Below are positions 1-9,154 of a stretch of DNA of 64,000 nucleotides, one piece after another. Origin of the DNA: Bin80 sp965215475 (lineage in GTDB: Bacteria > Bacteroidota > Rhodothermia > Rhodothermales > Bin80); assembly GCA_965215475.1 (NCBI GenBank), contig OZ244061.1:310001-374000 (forward strand). The letters run 5' to 3'. A model generated the notes under the pieces. That model ran no database searches. It was not told the DNA's origin and worked only from the letters and a program-made list of their open reading frames with translations. How positions within the stretch are numbered: position 1 is the first letter of the stretch; each line of letters starts with the position of its first letter. Both the position numbers and the translations under genes were made by a program.

Positions 1-819
1 TGGGCGATTGAAATACTGATTCCCATCTGTAACATAGACACGTCCATTCTGCACGGCAGGCAGATCCATCCATTGAGGACTTAAGGTAAGTGGTATCATT
101 TCACGCAGTGAACGATCAATATCAAACCCGCAAGGCATGATGGCAATCACTTCAGGCTCAGATTCAGCAAGCTTGTCCAGCGAGAGATATTCTGAATGAA
201 CTCCTGGCTCACTGAGAAGGCTACTTCCCCCAGCAAAATCTACTAGCTCGGGAACCCAGTTCGCCGCGATCATAAGTGGCTCCGTCCATTCAATGCAGGC
301 GATCCTAGGTCGTTGAGGTATTTTTTGTGCTTTTATACGCAGTGATTGAAGCCTGTCCTGAAGGCCTGAAATGAGCTCTTCTCCCCTTTCTGAATCACCC
401 AGAGCATCCGCTACACGCTGAATATCTATCCAGACATCGCTGAGGGACATCGGCGCAAGCGAAACAATCTCAGGGGCTGAACTTACCAATTCGCATACAG
501 CTTTTTTTACATCATTCAGGCTTACAGCACAGACATCACACTGGGTTTGCGTAATAATGACACTGGGGGAGATTTCATCTAGTAACTCGGAATTGACCTT
601 ATATACGGATAGACCATCTCCGACCATCTTCCGAACTTGATCATCAATCTCTGCACTTGAACGGTCTGTTATGATTTTCGACGAAGAGCACACGGGGATT
701 CGCTCGACCGTCCTTGGATAATCACATTCATGAGATCGACCGACGAGGTTTGATTCAAATCCCAAGGCACATACGATTTCGGTGGCACTTGCAATTAGAG
801 ATACGATTCGGTGATTCAT
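1..819 (-). CDS. BtuF-like cobalamin/metal-chelate binding protein, C-terminus cut by window edge
   Basis: Translated by hand from the ATG at 817-819 on the minus strand; the frame stays open to base 1, so the C-terminus lies outside the window. The N-terminus reads MNHRIVSLIASATEIVCALG, followed by LVGRSHECDYP. This is the hallmark start of the PF01497 periplasmic binding fold in BtuF-like corrinoid or iron-chelate binders. The later stretch RPRIACIEWTEPLMIAANWV and the motif VYVTDGNQYFNRP also fit the family. There is no signal peptide, as in many cytoplasmic or unexported relatives annotated as cobalamin-binding protein. The ligand cannot be told from sequence. No permease or ATPase partner is visible here; one could lie to the left. 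Family call is firm, substrate is not. Confidence 0.8.
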   Translation of the reverse strand, partial: MNHRIVSLIASATEIVCALGFESNLVGRSHECDYPRTVERIPVCSSSKIITDRSSAEIDDQVRKMVGDGLSVYKVNSELLDEISPSVIITQTQCDVCAVSLNDVKKAVCELVSSAPEIVSLAPMSLSDVWIDIQRVADALGDSERGEELISGLQDRLQSLRIKAQKIPQRPRIACIEWTEPLMIAANWVPELVDFAGGSSLLSEPGVHSEYLSLDKLAESEPEVIAIMPCGFDIDRSLREMIPLTLSPQWMDLPAVQNGRVYVTDGNQYFNRP

Positions 820-1197
820 ATATCAATCCCTCTCATGAAGTTAGAAATTGGTGATTTTGTGCTTAACTACAGTGATTGATCCAGTTACTTACAAGATACG
901 CATACGTATCACATCGAGGGTAGATGCCTAAATATCGAACCGCTACGGTCATTGGATCGTGAATGGTGGGTACTTATGAAAGTGGATAGCTAATAAAAAC
1001 GAAGTGAGACAATGAACCCGAAAAGGAAATACAGGCGTTCCATACCTTTGATCTCTACTCCTGCAAAACGTGATCACATAACTGAGTTTCCATAGAATCG
1101 CTTGGATTACTGCTTGGAATTAGATCTCGCCTGCTGATTTATAAAAAGGAACGATCAAGTATGGCATTTATGTCTATTGGGATTGTATAATAACTCG
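820..1197. other. Divergent intergenic region, no gene seen
   Basis: It separates the minus-strand binding-protein gene from the plus-strand permease gene and must carry both promoters. I looked for the conserved B12-box of cobalamin riboswitches and did not find it. A 6-bp inverted repeat, GATACG-CATA-CGTATC, lies at 895-910. A TATAAT at 1186-1191 sits just before the ATG at 1198, so it could be a -10 box of a nearly leaderless transcript or chance. Confidence 0.4.
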
Positions 1198-1815
1198 ATG
1201 GAACTCCTTCTCTATGCATTATTTGCACAGGTTATCGGGGTACTCATTTACCCTATATTGCATGACAATCCAAGGCTCACCACAATATTTGACAGATCTA
1301 TGTATGTGGTTGTCCCCCTTTTGATATTGATTCAAGTCTTGGGACATCAAATTGAACATCATGGCTGGGCACCTGTCGATATTCTAATCCTTATGGGAGT
1401 CATGGCACTGGGAATTCTGATCCCCCTTGGGATTGAGTATCTTTCTCATAGTATTGCTCCAAAGACAGAGACATTGTCCGTACTTGCTGGATTTCTCGGA
1501 ATGGGCCTACATACTATTTTAGAAGGCTCCAGCTTAAATACAGACTCATCAACCATCATCCTCCCTCTAGTCATTCACCGTCTTGCCGTAGGTCTCATGA
1601 TCTGGTGGATCCTCTACCCACGCTATGGTTTAACTGTCGCCGTCATTGGTATTGCGGGGCTCATGTCTACTACACTCATCGGTTTTTTTATGGCCGACAT
1701 GATACCACATGAATTTATCGGTAGCGATCTATTTCAAGCATTTGTAGCTGGCTCTCTCCTGCACGTAGTTTTCAATGAACATCACTATGGGAATCCTCAT
1801 GCACATAATCATTGA
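1198..1815 (+). CDS. ZIP-like metal permease family membrane protein
   Basis: About 205 residues with seven hydrophobic segments. The fourth carries GLHTILEG and the fifth VIHRLAVGLMIWW. Their spacing resembles the HNxxDG and HExPH metal-binding helices of ZIP transporters, and the segment FQAFVAGSLLHVVFNE resembles the ZIP TM7 AGxFLY motif. The tail HHYGNPHAHNH is His-rich and could bind metal. It is shorter than typical ZIPs (250-300 aa). I prefer the ATG at 1198 over a TTG at 1177, because the protein then opens directly with the first membrane helix. Role inferred: divalent metal transport across the inner membrane. An uncharacterised membrane protein unrelated to ZIP remains possible. 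Confidence 0.5.
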   Translation: MELLLYALFAQVIGVLIYPILHDNPRLTTIFDRSMYVVVPLLILIQVLGHQIEHHGWAPVDILILMGVMALGILIPLGIEYLSHSIAPKTETLSVLAGFLGMGLHTILEGSSLNTDSSTIILPLVIHRLAVGLMIWWILYPRYGLTVAVIGIAGLMSTTLIGFFMADMIPHEFIGSDLFQAFVAGSLLHVVFNEHHYGNPHAHNH

Positions 1816-1891
1816 CTTCCAATCCACGAAATAGTTTTTCTGGAGCATGAAAGGATTCTAGTGGGTTTAATCCATTGATTTTACCTCGCCA

Positions 1892-2623
1892 ATGAACACT
1901 TCAAAATTGAATATTCTGCTGTTTCAGATACGCAAACCGAACGATCCAATGCGTATCAATGAAATCGCTGCATTTGCAGAATCCGTTGATCGTCCACGCG
2001 AACGTATTACCGCGGTGGATTTAATCAATGATCCGCCACAACCGGAATCCTTACGTAAATCAGATCTGGTATTAATCGGGGGAGCAGGAGATTACTCGGT
2101 TCCCAAGGGAGGTGACTGGCTTGATCGTGCACTGGATACCATGCGCTTATTATACGCGAAACGTAAACCAGTTTTTGCATCCTGCTGGGGATTTCAAGCC
2201 ATGGCTGCTGCTCTTGGTGGTTCCGTGATCACCAATCCAAAACTTGCCGAACTAGGTACCCTACAACTCACACTCACATCCAAGGGAATCAGTGATCCCA
2301 TTTTCAATAGTTTAGGAACCACATTTTGGGCTCACGTAGGGCATCAAGATACCGTTGTTCAACTTCCCAAAAATGCAGTTCGCCTAGCCGAAACTACACT
2401 GGTAAAAAATCATGCATTCTGCATGCCAGATGCCCCATTATACTGCACGCAATTTCATTCAGAACTGAAGAAAGATTTGTTGATTCAGAGGTTGGTCACC
2501 TATCCTGAGTACACAAAGCATATTCTAGGTAAACCTGTAGAGGAGCTAGTTGAAACACTTCGGGAAACTCCAGAATCCAATAATCTCATTCGAGAATTCA
2601 TCCGCCATATATTTACAACCTGA
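1892..2623 (+). CDS. Class I glutamine amidotransferase-like protein
   Basis: A 243-residue stand-alone GATase1 domain. The nucleophile elbow is ASCWGFQAMAAALGG (Cys near residue 93), and the His of the triad is in CTQFHSELKK near residue 189, with a Glu two residues later. These members resemble the glutaminase half of GMP synthase but have no synthetase partner, so the ammonia acceptor is unknown. The gene ends one base before the next start, suggesting co-translation with the cyanophycinase-like gene downstream. Confidence 0.75.
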   Translation: MNTSKLNILLFQIRKPNDPMRINEIAAFAESVDRPRERITAVDLINDPPQPESLRKSDLVLIGGAGDYSVPKGGDWLDRALDTMRLLYAKRKPVFASCWGFQAMAAALGGSVITNPKLAELGTLQLTLTSKGISDPIFNSLGTTFWAHVGHQDTVVQLPKNAVRLAETTLVKNHAFCMPDAPLYCTQFHSELKKDLLIQRLVTYPEYTKHILGKPVEELVETLRETPESNNLIREFIRHIFTT

Positions 2624-2624
2624 C

Positions 2625-3470
2625 ATGAAATCCTCCCTCCATATCTCTCTTATTCTTCTTTTCTCTCTCTCTTGGCAGGTACGAGCTCAGGCTCCCCAAA
2701 ACGGTTCTTTGGTGATTGCTGGTGGAGGAATATTGGATCCCGTGATACTTGAGCGCTTCGTAGAATTAGCCGGTGGACCAGAAAGCCACATTGTCGTGAT
2801 TCCCACTGCAAGTGCATCCGACTCGTTCAGTGTTAATTTCCGTGGACTTGAAATATTCCGGGAAAGGGGAGTCTCAAATCTATCCCTCCTGCATACCCGT
2901 AATCGAACGATTGCAAATACAGATTCCTTTACGCAAGTCATTGACGAAGCAAATGGAGTCTGGTTCACTGGTGGCCGTCAGTGGCGCCTTGCAGATTCTT
3001 ATCTCAATACTCAAACCGAAAAAGCCTTGTGGGATCTCCTTGAAAGAGGAGGCGTGATTGGCGGATCATCCGCCGGAGCAACTATCCAGGGATCCTACCT
3101 TGCACGCGGAGATACCCAGACGAATACAATCATGATGGGAGATCATGAAAAAGGCTTTGGCTTTCTGCAAAATACCGCCATTGATCAACATTTACTTCGA
3201 CGGAATCGCCACTGGGATCTCCTTGAAATTCTCAACGCTCATCCTGAGTTACTTGGAATTGGAATTGATGAAAATACAGCAATTGTTGTAGAAAATGGCT
3301 GGTTTGAGGTGATTGGTTCCTCGTATGTTGCAATTTATGATCGACAGCACATGATTGAGGAAGATGGGTATTATTATTTTTTGAGTCCAGGGGATACGTA
3401 TCACTTCATTGAACGTCGTCCTTGTCGAAATCAAGAGCCCCTTGAGCGCGTGACTCAGCGTACCTGGTAG
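2625..3470 (+). CDS. Exported cyanophycinase-like serine peptidase (S51 family)
   Basis: The start at ATG 2625 gives a clean signal peptide (MKSSLHISLILLFSLSW, then cleavage near AQA); longer in-frame extensions upstream would bury it. The mature protein has the S51 fold features: LVIAGGG near the N-terminus, VVIPTASA, WFTGGRQWRL, and the nucleophile motif GGSSAGA. The family cleaves beta-aspartyl-arginine or alpha-aspartyl bonds; export implies a periplasmic or extracellular substrate. No cyanophycin synthetase is visible in this window. It abuts the convergent NhaC gene at 3470/3471 with no room for a separate terminator. Confidence 0.8.
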   Translation: MKSSLHISLILLFSLSWQVRAQAPQNGSLVIAGGGILDPVILERFVELAGGPESHIVVIPTASASDSFSVNFRGLEIFRERGVSNLSLLHTRNRTIANTDSFTQVIDEANGVWFTGGRQWRLADSYLNTQTEKALWDLLERGGVIGGSSAGATIQGSYLARGDTQTNTIMMGDHEKGFGFLQNTAIDQHLLRRNRHWDLLEILNAHPELLGIGIDENTAIVVENGWFEVIGSSYVAIYDRQHMIEEDGYYYFLSPGDTYHFIERRPCRNQEPLERVTQRTW

Positions 3471-4910
3471 TCAAGCGATCATTCCTGCCACAAGAAACGC
3501 ACAGAACGATATTCCTGCAATGAGCGCGGAATAAGGTAGCTGTGTATTCACATGGTCGACATGATCACACGCAGAAGCCATGGATGAGATGATGGATGTA
3601 TCCGATAATGGTGATGCATGATCTCCATAAACTCCTCCAGAAAGAATCGCCCCAAGCATCAATGGCTCAGAGATGCCTAGTCCCGCAGCCAATGGTAACG
3701 CAATCGGAATCAGGATTGCAAAGGTTGTCCAGGATGACCCCAGCGTGAAGGATACCATACATCCAATCGCAAAAACTAAGGCAGGCAACCACCATGTCCA
3801 GACATCATCTCCCAAAATCGAAACAATGTAGGGACCCATTTCCAGGTCACGTGAGATCTTCCCAAGTGCAAATGCCAGCACTAATAATGCAACGACGCCA
3901 ACTAAGCCTGAAGCTCCCTTGATCACATAATCGGTAGATTTTGCAGGAGTTAACAGGATTTTCCCCTGACGTGGGATGAAATAAATGCTCATTGCCACCA
4001 TCACGGCAACTCCAACCGCCCACAATACCGCAGTTGAGCCACTTCCCTCCATCATATTCCCGTCACCCGTAACGTACAGGCTTATAAAGATCATCCCAAT
4101 CATGACCAAAATCGGAACTAGAAAGTCATATACACGACCTAGTTGTGGATGAATTGGTTCTAAACCAGCTACCTCATCCGCAATCATTGGACTAGATCCA
4201 GGCCGAATCACATTCCCCGTTGTGGTAGCCCGAAGCTCTGCTTTTCGCATTGGTCCAAATCCCCACCCGGTTAGAGCCAGAAATAGTGCAAAAAAGATCG
4301 CTAGAAATGAAAAAAAATTGTAAGGCAACGCTGCTACTAACGTAGTCACAGCCGTCGTTTCATATCCTTGAACGAACAGTAATCCCAAGACGAATGCTCC
4401 CCAGCCATTAAGTGGAATGGCCATGCAAACCGGGGCACTGGTCGCGTCACAATAGTAGGCTAGTTTTTCACGTGGAAGTTTTAGCCGATCAAAAAATGGT
4501 CGACTGATCGTACCTACGACCAATGATGTAATACTGGATTCCACGAAAATCAACAGGCCTGTGAACCAGGCCAATAGCTCTACCCCTCTTCGCGTTTTGG
4601 CTAGGCCCGCTTTCTGTACCATATGGACAAATGCTGCCACCCCACCCGAAACCTGCACCAATGCAATCAGCCCTCCAACCAATAGACTGAACAGAATAAT
4701 TTTAGTGTTTGACGACTCCGAAAATACGGCCACGGTCACACTTGCCATCTGAGCCAGTCCCTCGACCGGGTTCCCCCCGGCCAGAATAGTCGTTCCAACC
4801 CAGAGACCCGCAACCAGTGACAGGAAAACCTGTCTCGTCCATAACGCAAGACCGATTGCCACCAGTGGCGGAAGTAATACAACCCAGTCCATATCCTGGA
4901 TTATTTCCAC
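3471..4910 (-). CDS. NhaC-family Na+/H+ antiporter
   Basis: A 479-residue integral membrane protein with about 11-13 hydrophobic segments. Family motifs include SSITSLVVGTISRPFFDRLK, TLGSSWTTFAILIPIALPLA and GGVYGDHASPLSDTSIISS, the last being the conserved GDxxSPxSDT of the NhaC/ion-transporter superfamily. It is predicted to exchange sodium (or another cation or organic acid) for protons across the inner membrane. Its start overlaps the 3' end of the upstream thioredoxin-like gene by 10 bp. A second NhaC-type gene lies at 35.8-37.3 kb and is clearly divergent in sequence. Confidence 0.85.
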   Translation of the reverse strand: MEIIQDMDWVVLLPPLVAIGLALWTRQVFLSLVAGLWVGTTILAGGNPVEGLAQMASVTVAVFSESSNTKIILFSLLVGGLIALVQVSGGVAAFVHMVQKAGLAKTRRGVELLAWFTGLLIFVESSITSLVVGTISRPFFDRLKLPREKLAYYCDATSAPVCMAIPLNGWGAFVLGLLFVQGYETTAVTTLVAALPYNFFSFLAIFFALFLALTGWGFGPMRKAELRATTTGNVIRPGSSPMIADEVAGLEPIHPQLGRVYDFLVPILVMIGMIFISLYVTGDGNMMEGSGSTAVLWAVGVAVMVAMSIYFIPRQGKILLTPAKSTDYVIKGASGLVGVVALLVLAFALGKISRDLEMGPYIVSILGDDVWTWWLPALVFAIGCMVSFTLGSSWTTFAILIPIALPLAAGLGISEPLMLGAILSGGVYGDHASPLSDTSIISSMASACDHVDHVNTQLPYSALIAGISFCAFLVAGMIA

Positions 4911-5464
4911 TTAATATTACATCCCATAGATGGGCGCTGCGGCATTGTGATCACTCCCAAGTTCAGGAGTTCGTCTACGGCCTGCAGAAATTCAATCCCT
5001 GTCGCATCTCCCATTCCAGGACGAGTTTCATCAAATCTTCCACGATAAGCAAGACAATGATGCTCATCGTATAAGAAAAAATCGGGAGTACATTCCGCAC
5101 CATAAGCTTTGGCAACGGATTGGGATTCATCATAGAGATAAGAAAAAGGATATTTCTTATCTAATGCACGCTCTCCCATAGCCTCAAACGAATCCTCTGG
5201 ATATTGGGTAGCATCATTGCTACTGATTCCAACGAAACTGACACCTTTATCCTGACAAATCTGTGCTGCATGAATGAGTGCATCCTCAACATGAATGACA
5301 AATGGACAATGGTTGCACATAAACACAACCGCAAGTGGTGAACCATTTTTTAAATCTTCGATACGGATATGATCACTTCCCGCAACCTTAGGATTACTCG
5401 CGGGCAAGTTGAAGCTTGGGGCCTTGGAGCCCAATTCGATCATTTTTGAATACGTCAGAGCCAT
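4901..5464 (-). CDS. Thioredoxin-fold AhpC/TSA-like redox protein
   Basis: 187 residues. The AhpC/Redoxin fold is indicated by GSKAPSFNLP, then VVFMCNHCPFVIHVEDAL with a CNHC dithiol near residue 50, GVSFVGISSNDATQYPEDSF, and CTPDFFLYDEHHCLAYRGRFD. This C-x2-C type is the widespread thioredoxin family protein of bacteria and planctomycetes whose substrate is unknown. There is no signal peptide, so it is probably cytosolic. It is translationally overlapped with the NhaC gene. Confidence 0.8.
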   Translation of the reverse strand: MALTYSKMIELGSKAPSFNLPASNPKVAGSDHIRIEDLKNGSPLAVVFMCNHCPFVIHVEDALIHAAQICQDKGVSFVGISSNDATQYPEDSFEAMGERALDKKYPFSYLYDESQSVAKAYGAECTPDFFLYDEHHCLAYRGRFDETRPGMGDATGIEFLQAVDELLNLGVITMPQRPSMGCNIKWK

Positions 5465-5546
5465 TTCTCTCTTATCATTTGTGATAGGGTGAAAATACGA
5501 AAATGGTTAATACCTCCTAGTTTTATCCCGTGAGGATCCATCTAAT

Positions 5547-6200
5547 CTACACTTGATCCATTTCTCGGACTCGGTGTAGCGGCTCCGTTACACAGAGAGC
5601 AATACTCGATAGATGCTCTCCGACACGTCCAATTGAACTCGTACCAATCGTGCATACAACCGCGCTATTGGGGGATAATTCCTTTGAGCTCGCCAATAAA
5701 TCAAAAATATTCTGCAACACGACTGTGATTTTTTTATGTTCATCTTGGACTGCTTTTGCTTTTTGTAAATCTCCCTCCAAAAAACAATCACGAGCTGCAT
5801 CAAATTGTGCAAGCGTCTGATTCCGTAATTCACGTATTTTATCCACAGGAGAACCAATACGGGGATCCGTCGCTAGCAATGCAGCTGATTCCATCACGCG
5901 CCCTATACGTCCGATTCGTTCTGCTTCCTGAGCAACTGTTAGAAGTTTCATACACAGAACCAATTCCCGTTTCGGATCAATATTCAAATGTTCCAATACT
6001 GCCCGTCGCACTGAATGCTCACGCTTACATATTACAGCTTCTTGTGCGGACAGATCTTCATCAAGAATTTCATTTTCTAACAATCGCCCACTTGATGCCG
6101 CAAATAAATTCCTCCCTGTATCTAACATCACCTTGATATCATCCAAGGCATCTTTGATCAGCGGGGGCTGATTGCCGGTCAAAAAATCTAAAAAACCCAT
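5547..6200 (-). CDS. PhoU-domain protein
   Basis: 217 residues, all alpha-helical in character. The segment SVRRAVLEHLNIDPKRELVL, followed by EAERIGRIGRVMESAALLA, matches the PhoU repeat with its E-R-I-G motif; a second helical repeat follows. PhoU and DUF47 proteins act with phosphate transporters or as cation:phosphate regulators. No pst or pit gene is adjacent here, so the partner is unknown. The gene lies 20 bp downstream of nadD on the same strand. Confidence 0.65.
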   Translation of the reverse strand: MGFLDFLTGNQPPLIKDALDDIKVMLDTGRNLFAASSGRLLENEILDEDLSAQEAVICKREHSVRRAVLEHLNIDPKRELVLCMKLLTVAQEAERIGRIGRVMESAALLATDPRIGSPVDKIRELRNQTLAQFDAARDCFLEGDLQKAKAVQDEHKKITVVLQNIFDLLASSKELSPNSAVVCTIGTSSIGRVGEHLSSIALCVTEPLHRVREMDQV

Positions 6201-6220
6201 AGTTTTAAATGGAGAAAATG

Positions 6221-6835
6221 CTAGATGCCGGTGGTCTTCCTATAGATTTGATGTTCCTGAATGTACTCCAATACGTGTTCCAAGACCAAATAGCGAATTG
6301 TTTTTTCTTCGAAAATTCTCTTTCGGATATATTCCCCACTTATGGACATAACCGGAGCATCTATAAATGTCACACTCTTAGATATATATCCAGGCAATGT
6401 TAGGGCTGATCCAGTAACCGGGTAATTCATTCGTGGATAAACCAACAGCTTTACTTCCTTTGCAATTTCTTCAGGCTGCAACCATGTGATAAAATTGACC
6501 AGGCTGTCGCTTCCTAGAATCAAAAAAAACTCTGCTACAGGATAGCGTTCTCTAAGTGCACCAAGCATCCGTATCGTATAGGTTGGCGGAGCAAGTGTTT
6601 TTTCAATATCAGAAACACGAAAAAATGAATGAGATGCCGTTGCTGCACGAACCATCTCAAGTCTATCTTTGTACGGAATCAGCTGATGTGCCAGTTTATG
6701 AGGTGGAGAAAAAGTGGGAACCCACAGCACTTCATCCAAAGAAAACTGTGACCGTATCGTCTCAGCAATAATTGAGTGTGCAATATGCGGTGGATTAAAA
6801 CTCCCTCCAAAAATCCCCACCTTCATCGGATTCAT
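6221..6835 (-). CDS. nadD: Nicotinate-nucleotide adenylyltransferase
   Basis: Transfers AMP from ATP to nicotinate mononucleotide in NAD synthesis. The HxGH nucleotidyltransferase signature is GIFGGSFNPPHIAHS at residues 7-21; VLWVPTFSPPHK and the C-terminal MSISGEYIRKRI (ISxTxIR-like) follow. 204 residues is the usual size. An internal ATG four codons in (MKVGIFGG) is an equally likely start. It lies directly behind bamD (1-bp gap), suggesting one transcript. Confidence 0.93.
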   Translation of the reverse strand: MNPMKVGIFGGSFNPPHIAHSIIAETIRSQFSLDEVLWVPTFSPPHKLAHQLIPYKDRLEMVRAATASHSFFRVSDIEKTLAPPTYTIRMLGALRERYPVAEFFLILGSDSLVNFITWLQPEEIAKEVKLLVYPRMNYPVTGSALTLPGYISKSVTFIDAPVMSISGEYIRKRIFEEKTIRYLVLEHVLEYIQEHQIYRKTTGI

Positions 6836-6836
6836 G

Positions 6837-7637
6837 CTACAGATCTGGAGAATCCGTGATCAACTCATCCAATCTTCTCTCAGCCAAATCTCCTAGCTCT
6901 CGCGCTTCATCCATCAATTCACTCTCGGGAAAAAGATCTAGCATACGCTGGAAATGTGTGATCGCGACCTGAAGCCGCTCGGGCTGGCGTGCCTCAATGC
7001 TTTGTTCGCTGAATTCAATATAACATCTCATTGCACCCAATAGAGCTTCATCCGCTAAGGGAGTATCTGGGAATTTGTCGAAAACAACCTCATACGACAG
7101 TGCCGCAGCCTGATATAGTCCTCTACGTTCATAGAGTTTTGCAGCATGGTACTGCTTATCTGCCAACTTTCTTCGCAATTCCCCGACACGCTGCATGGCT
7201 ACCTCAACGGAATCATGCACGGAATATAGCTGAATATACAAGTTGAACGCTTCCACACCTCTTCTCGTATCCGTTTGATCCAGTTCAATCCGTGGGGATC
7301 TCTCATAAAATGTCATTGCCCGTTCAAACTCGGCATCTGCAGCCCGTGGATCCGCTCTGTAAAGCTCTGTAAAGCGTGTATACTCGCTTGCTGCAAGGAT
7401 ATAATCTCTGTTCTCGCGATATGACCGAGCAAGGAAGAGTTGGGCATCCGCTGCCCATTCGTGGGTTCGACCAAAATCAAATACTCCTTGAAAATACTGA
7501 GCAGCCCGATTATAGCGGCCATTCTCATAGAGTGCGATCCCCTTTTCGAATGCATCTCCAGGGGAATCATAGCTGAGACGACCAGATCCCGTGCACCCTG
7601 CCACGAAAAGGATAGAAATGAACAAGATCTTTTTCAT
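6837..7637 (-). CDS. bamD: Outer membrane assembly lipoprotein BamD
   Basis: 266 residues. A lipoprotein signal, MKKILFISILFVAGCTGSGR, has the acylated Cys at residue 15. TPR-type repeats follow (YENGRYNRAAQYFQGVFDFG, DAQLFLARSYRENRDYILAA, and others), ending in LADEALLGAMRCYIEFSE. This is the YfiO/BamD fold, which helps BamA insert beta-barrel proteins into the outer membrane. A diderm envelope is implied. Confidence 0.88.
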   Translation of the reverse strand: MKKILFISILFVAGCTGSGRLSYDSPGDAFEKGIALYENGRYNRAAQYFQGVFDFGRTHEWAADAQLFLARSYRENRDYILAASEYTRFTELYRADPRAADAEFERAMTFYERSPRIELDQTDTRRGVEAFNLYIQLYSVHDSVEVAMQRVGELRRKLADKQYHAAKLYERRGLYQAAALSYEVVFDKFPDTPLADEALLGAMRCYIEFSEQSIEARQPERLQVAITHFQRMLDLFPESELMDEARELGDLAERRLDELITDSPDL

Positions 7638-7737
7638 GAAAAATGTGACGATTCGGCTTAGAAGTAATCGGTTAGTGAAACGTACGTTTCTCCAGAATCA
7701 TTGTGCAGATACCCGAATCGTATCTATTCTGTTCCCC

Positions 7738-9147
7738 TTAACGAACCAACTGTGGACCTAAAGGAGTGTGCTCAAAGAAATACAGGGCCATGTTATTTCG
7801 CTGCTCCCCAAATTGGATGCGCATCCCCACTCCTTCATAAAGTGGTGCATTCAATAAACGATCAGCTAGATCGCTTCCCTCCCACAAGTATTCTAAAATC
7901 AAACTAGTAATGTCATATCCCATATAGGCAAGTTGATCTGGCTCATCCCCTTCATTCGATTGCCGATAGGCATGGATAAATCTACGCGCCTTGATCTTGG
8001 TATTTGGATACTCAACATCAACGTAGAATACTTTCATTTCTGCCCCCAACCTGGCTATATTCAGAGAGAGCCAAGGAGATGGCCCAAGTATAATTGGAGT
8101 AAGCCCAACCGATTGAAGGCTACTTACGCCACTCTCCACAATACGAGACGCCTCCCTCTGATCATCATGATAAACAGAGAAGAAAATTCCTTCGGAAGCC
8201 AAAAGTGTATCACGCTCAATCAATTCTGACAGTCTGGACCAATCAAAGGATTTTTCAACCTGATAGGTGAAACTCGGACGTGAGCCGTTTGCCTCAAGCT
8301 CTTCCATGAATCCCCGTGCCATTTCGCTGCTCACCTCGTCTCCTGCCTCTTCTAAGATTCCTATCGCATCTATTTCCAGATAATCTATCGCTTCGCGCGC
8401 AATGGCACGCCCTCGTTCGGCTAATGTAGAATTTACTTGAAAAACATATCGACGACCATCTGTAAGCGATTTATCTGTAGCTAGGGGAGCCATCACAACC
8501 GTTTCATGTTCTTCTGTCACCCGAGCAACCGCATGTACCTGTTCGCTGAATAGGGGCCCAAGGATCACCGAAACGCCCTCCTCCACCAATGAGTTTGCTG
8601 CAAATCGCGCACCTTCCGGAGTATTCTCCGTATCTCTAAAAATAATTTTTATCTTCTGCTCATTCATCTGATTATATGCATCCACAGCCAACTGAATTCC
8701 AGAAAAAAGTGAGCGCGTGATCGCTATTTCATTCGTAGAAAGAGGCAATGCTATACCAAGCCGAATTACATTTTCATTTGCCTGAGCATACTGAATATCT
8801 CGTCGCGTAACCGCAATAAGTCGCGAAGCTTCCGAGATATAGCGACTATTCGGGTAGCGTTCCTGGAACTCTTCCATCAGCTGAATCGCTTGGACATATT
8901 CGCCAAGGCGATAAAGAGACTTTCCCGCCATCAGGTATGATGCAGTCGTTTTCTTTTGGATACGCTCGTGCTCGTAAATATTTCTGAATTGAGCGAATGC
9001 ATCCAGATAATTCCCTCTTTCAAATGCTTCTAACGCCGACTGGAAGACCTGCTCTACCTCTGTGTCGCTGATTGGCTGGGCGTGCAAAAACGGAACCAAT
9101 ATAACTGGGAATAGAGCAATCAGAATCCCCTTCTGGAGTATTTTCAT
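7738..9147 (-). CDS. Exported TPR plus periplasmic-binding-fold protein (PBP activator/branched-chain amino acid binding type)
   Basis: I place the start at ATG 9147, which yields a signal peptide (MKILQKGILIALFPVILVPF, then HAQ). A frame extension upstream would run through guaA. About 110 residues of TPR-like helices (ALEAFERGNYLDAFAQFRNI, SLYRLGEYVQAIQLMEEF) precede a Leu/Ile/Val-type binding domain: IRLGIALPLSTNEI, GIQLAVDAYNQ, EGVSVILGPLFSEQ, ATDKSLTDGRRYVFQVNST and YMGYDITSLILEYLW. The TPR plus type I binding fold resembles LpoA-like penicillin-binding-protein activators, but ligand sensing is also possible. The gene follows guaA with a 7-bp gap. Confidence 0.7.
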   Translation of the reverse strand: MKILQKGILIALFPVILVPFLHAQPISDTEVEQVFQSALEAFERGNYLDAFAQFRNIYEHERIQKKTTASYLMAGKSLYRLGEYVQAIQLMEEFQERYPNSRYISEASRLIAVTRRDIQYAQANENVIRLGIALPLSTNEIAITRSLFSGIQLAVDAYNQMNEQKIKIIFRDTENTPEGARFAANSLVEEGVSVILGPLFSEQVHAVARVTEEHETVVMAPLATDKSLTDGRRYVFQVNSTLAERGRAIAREAIDYLEIDAIGILEEAGDEVSSEMARGFMEELEANGSRPSFTYQVEKSFDWSRLSELIERDTLLASEGIFFSVYHDDQREASRIVESGVSSLQSVGLTPIILGPSPWLSLNIARLGAEMKVFYVDVEYPNTKIKARRFIHAYRQSNEGDEPDQLAYMGYDITSLILEYLWEGSDLADRLLNAPLYEGVGMRIQFGEQRNNMALYFFEHTPLGPQLVR

Positions 9148-9154
9148 CCGTCCT

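Noticed and set aside
895..910. Cobalamin riboswitch upstream of the BtuF-like gene
   Set aside because: The conserved B12-box and surrounding stems are not recognisable; only a short inverted repeat is present.
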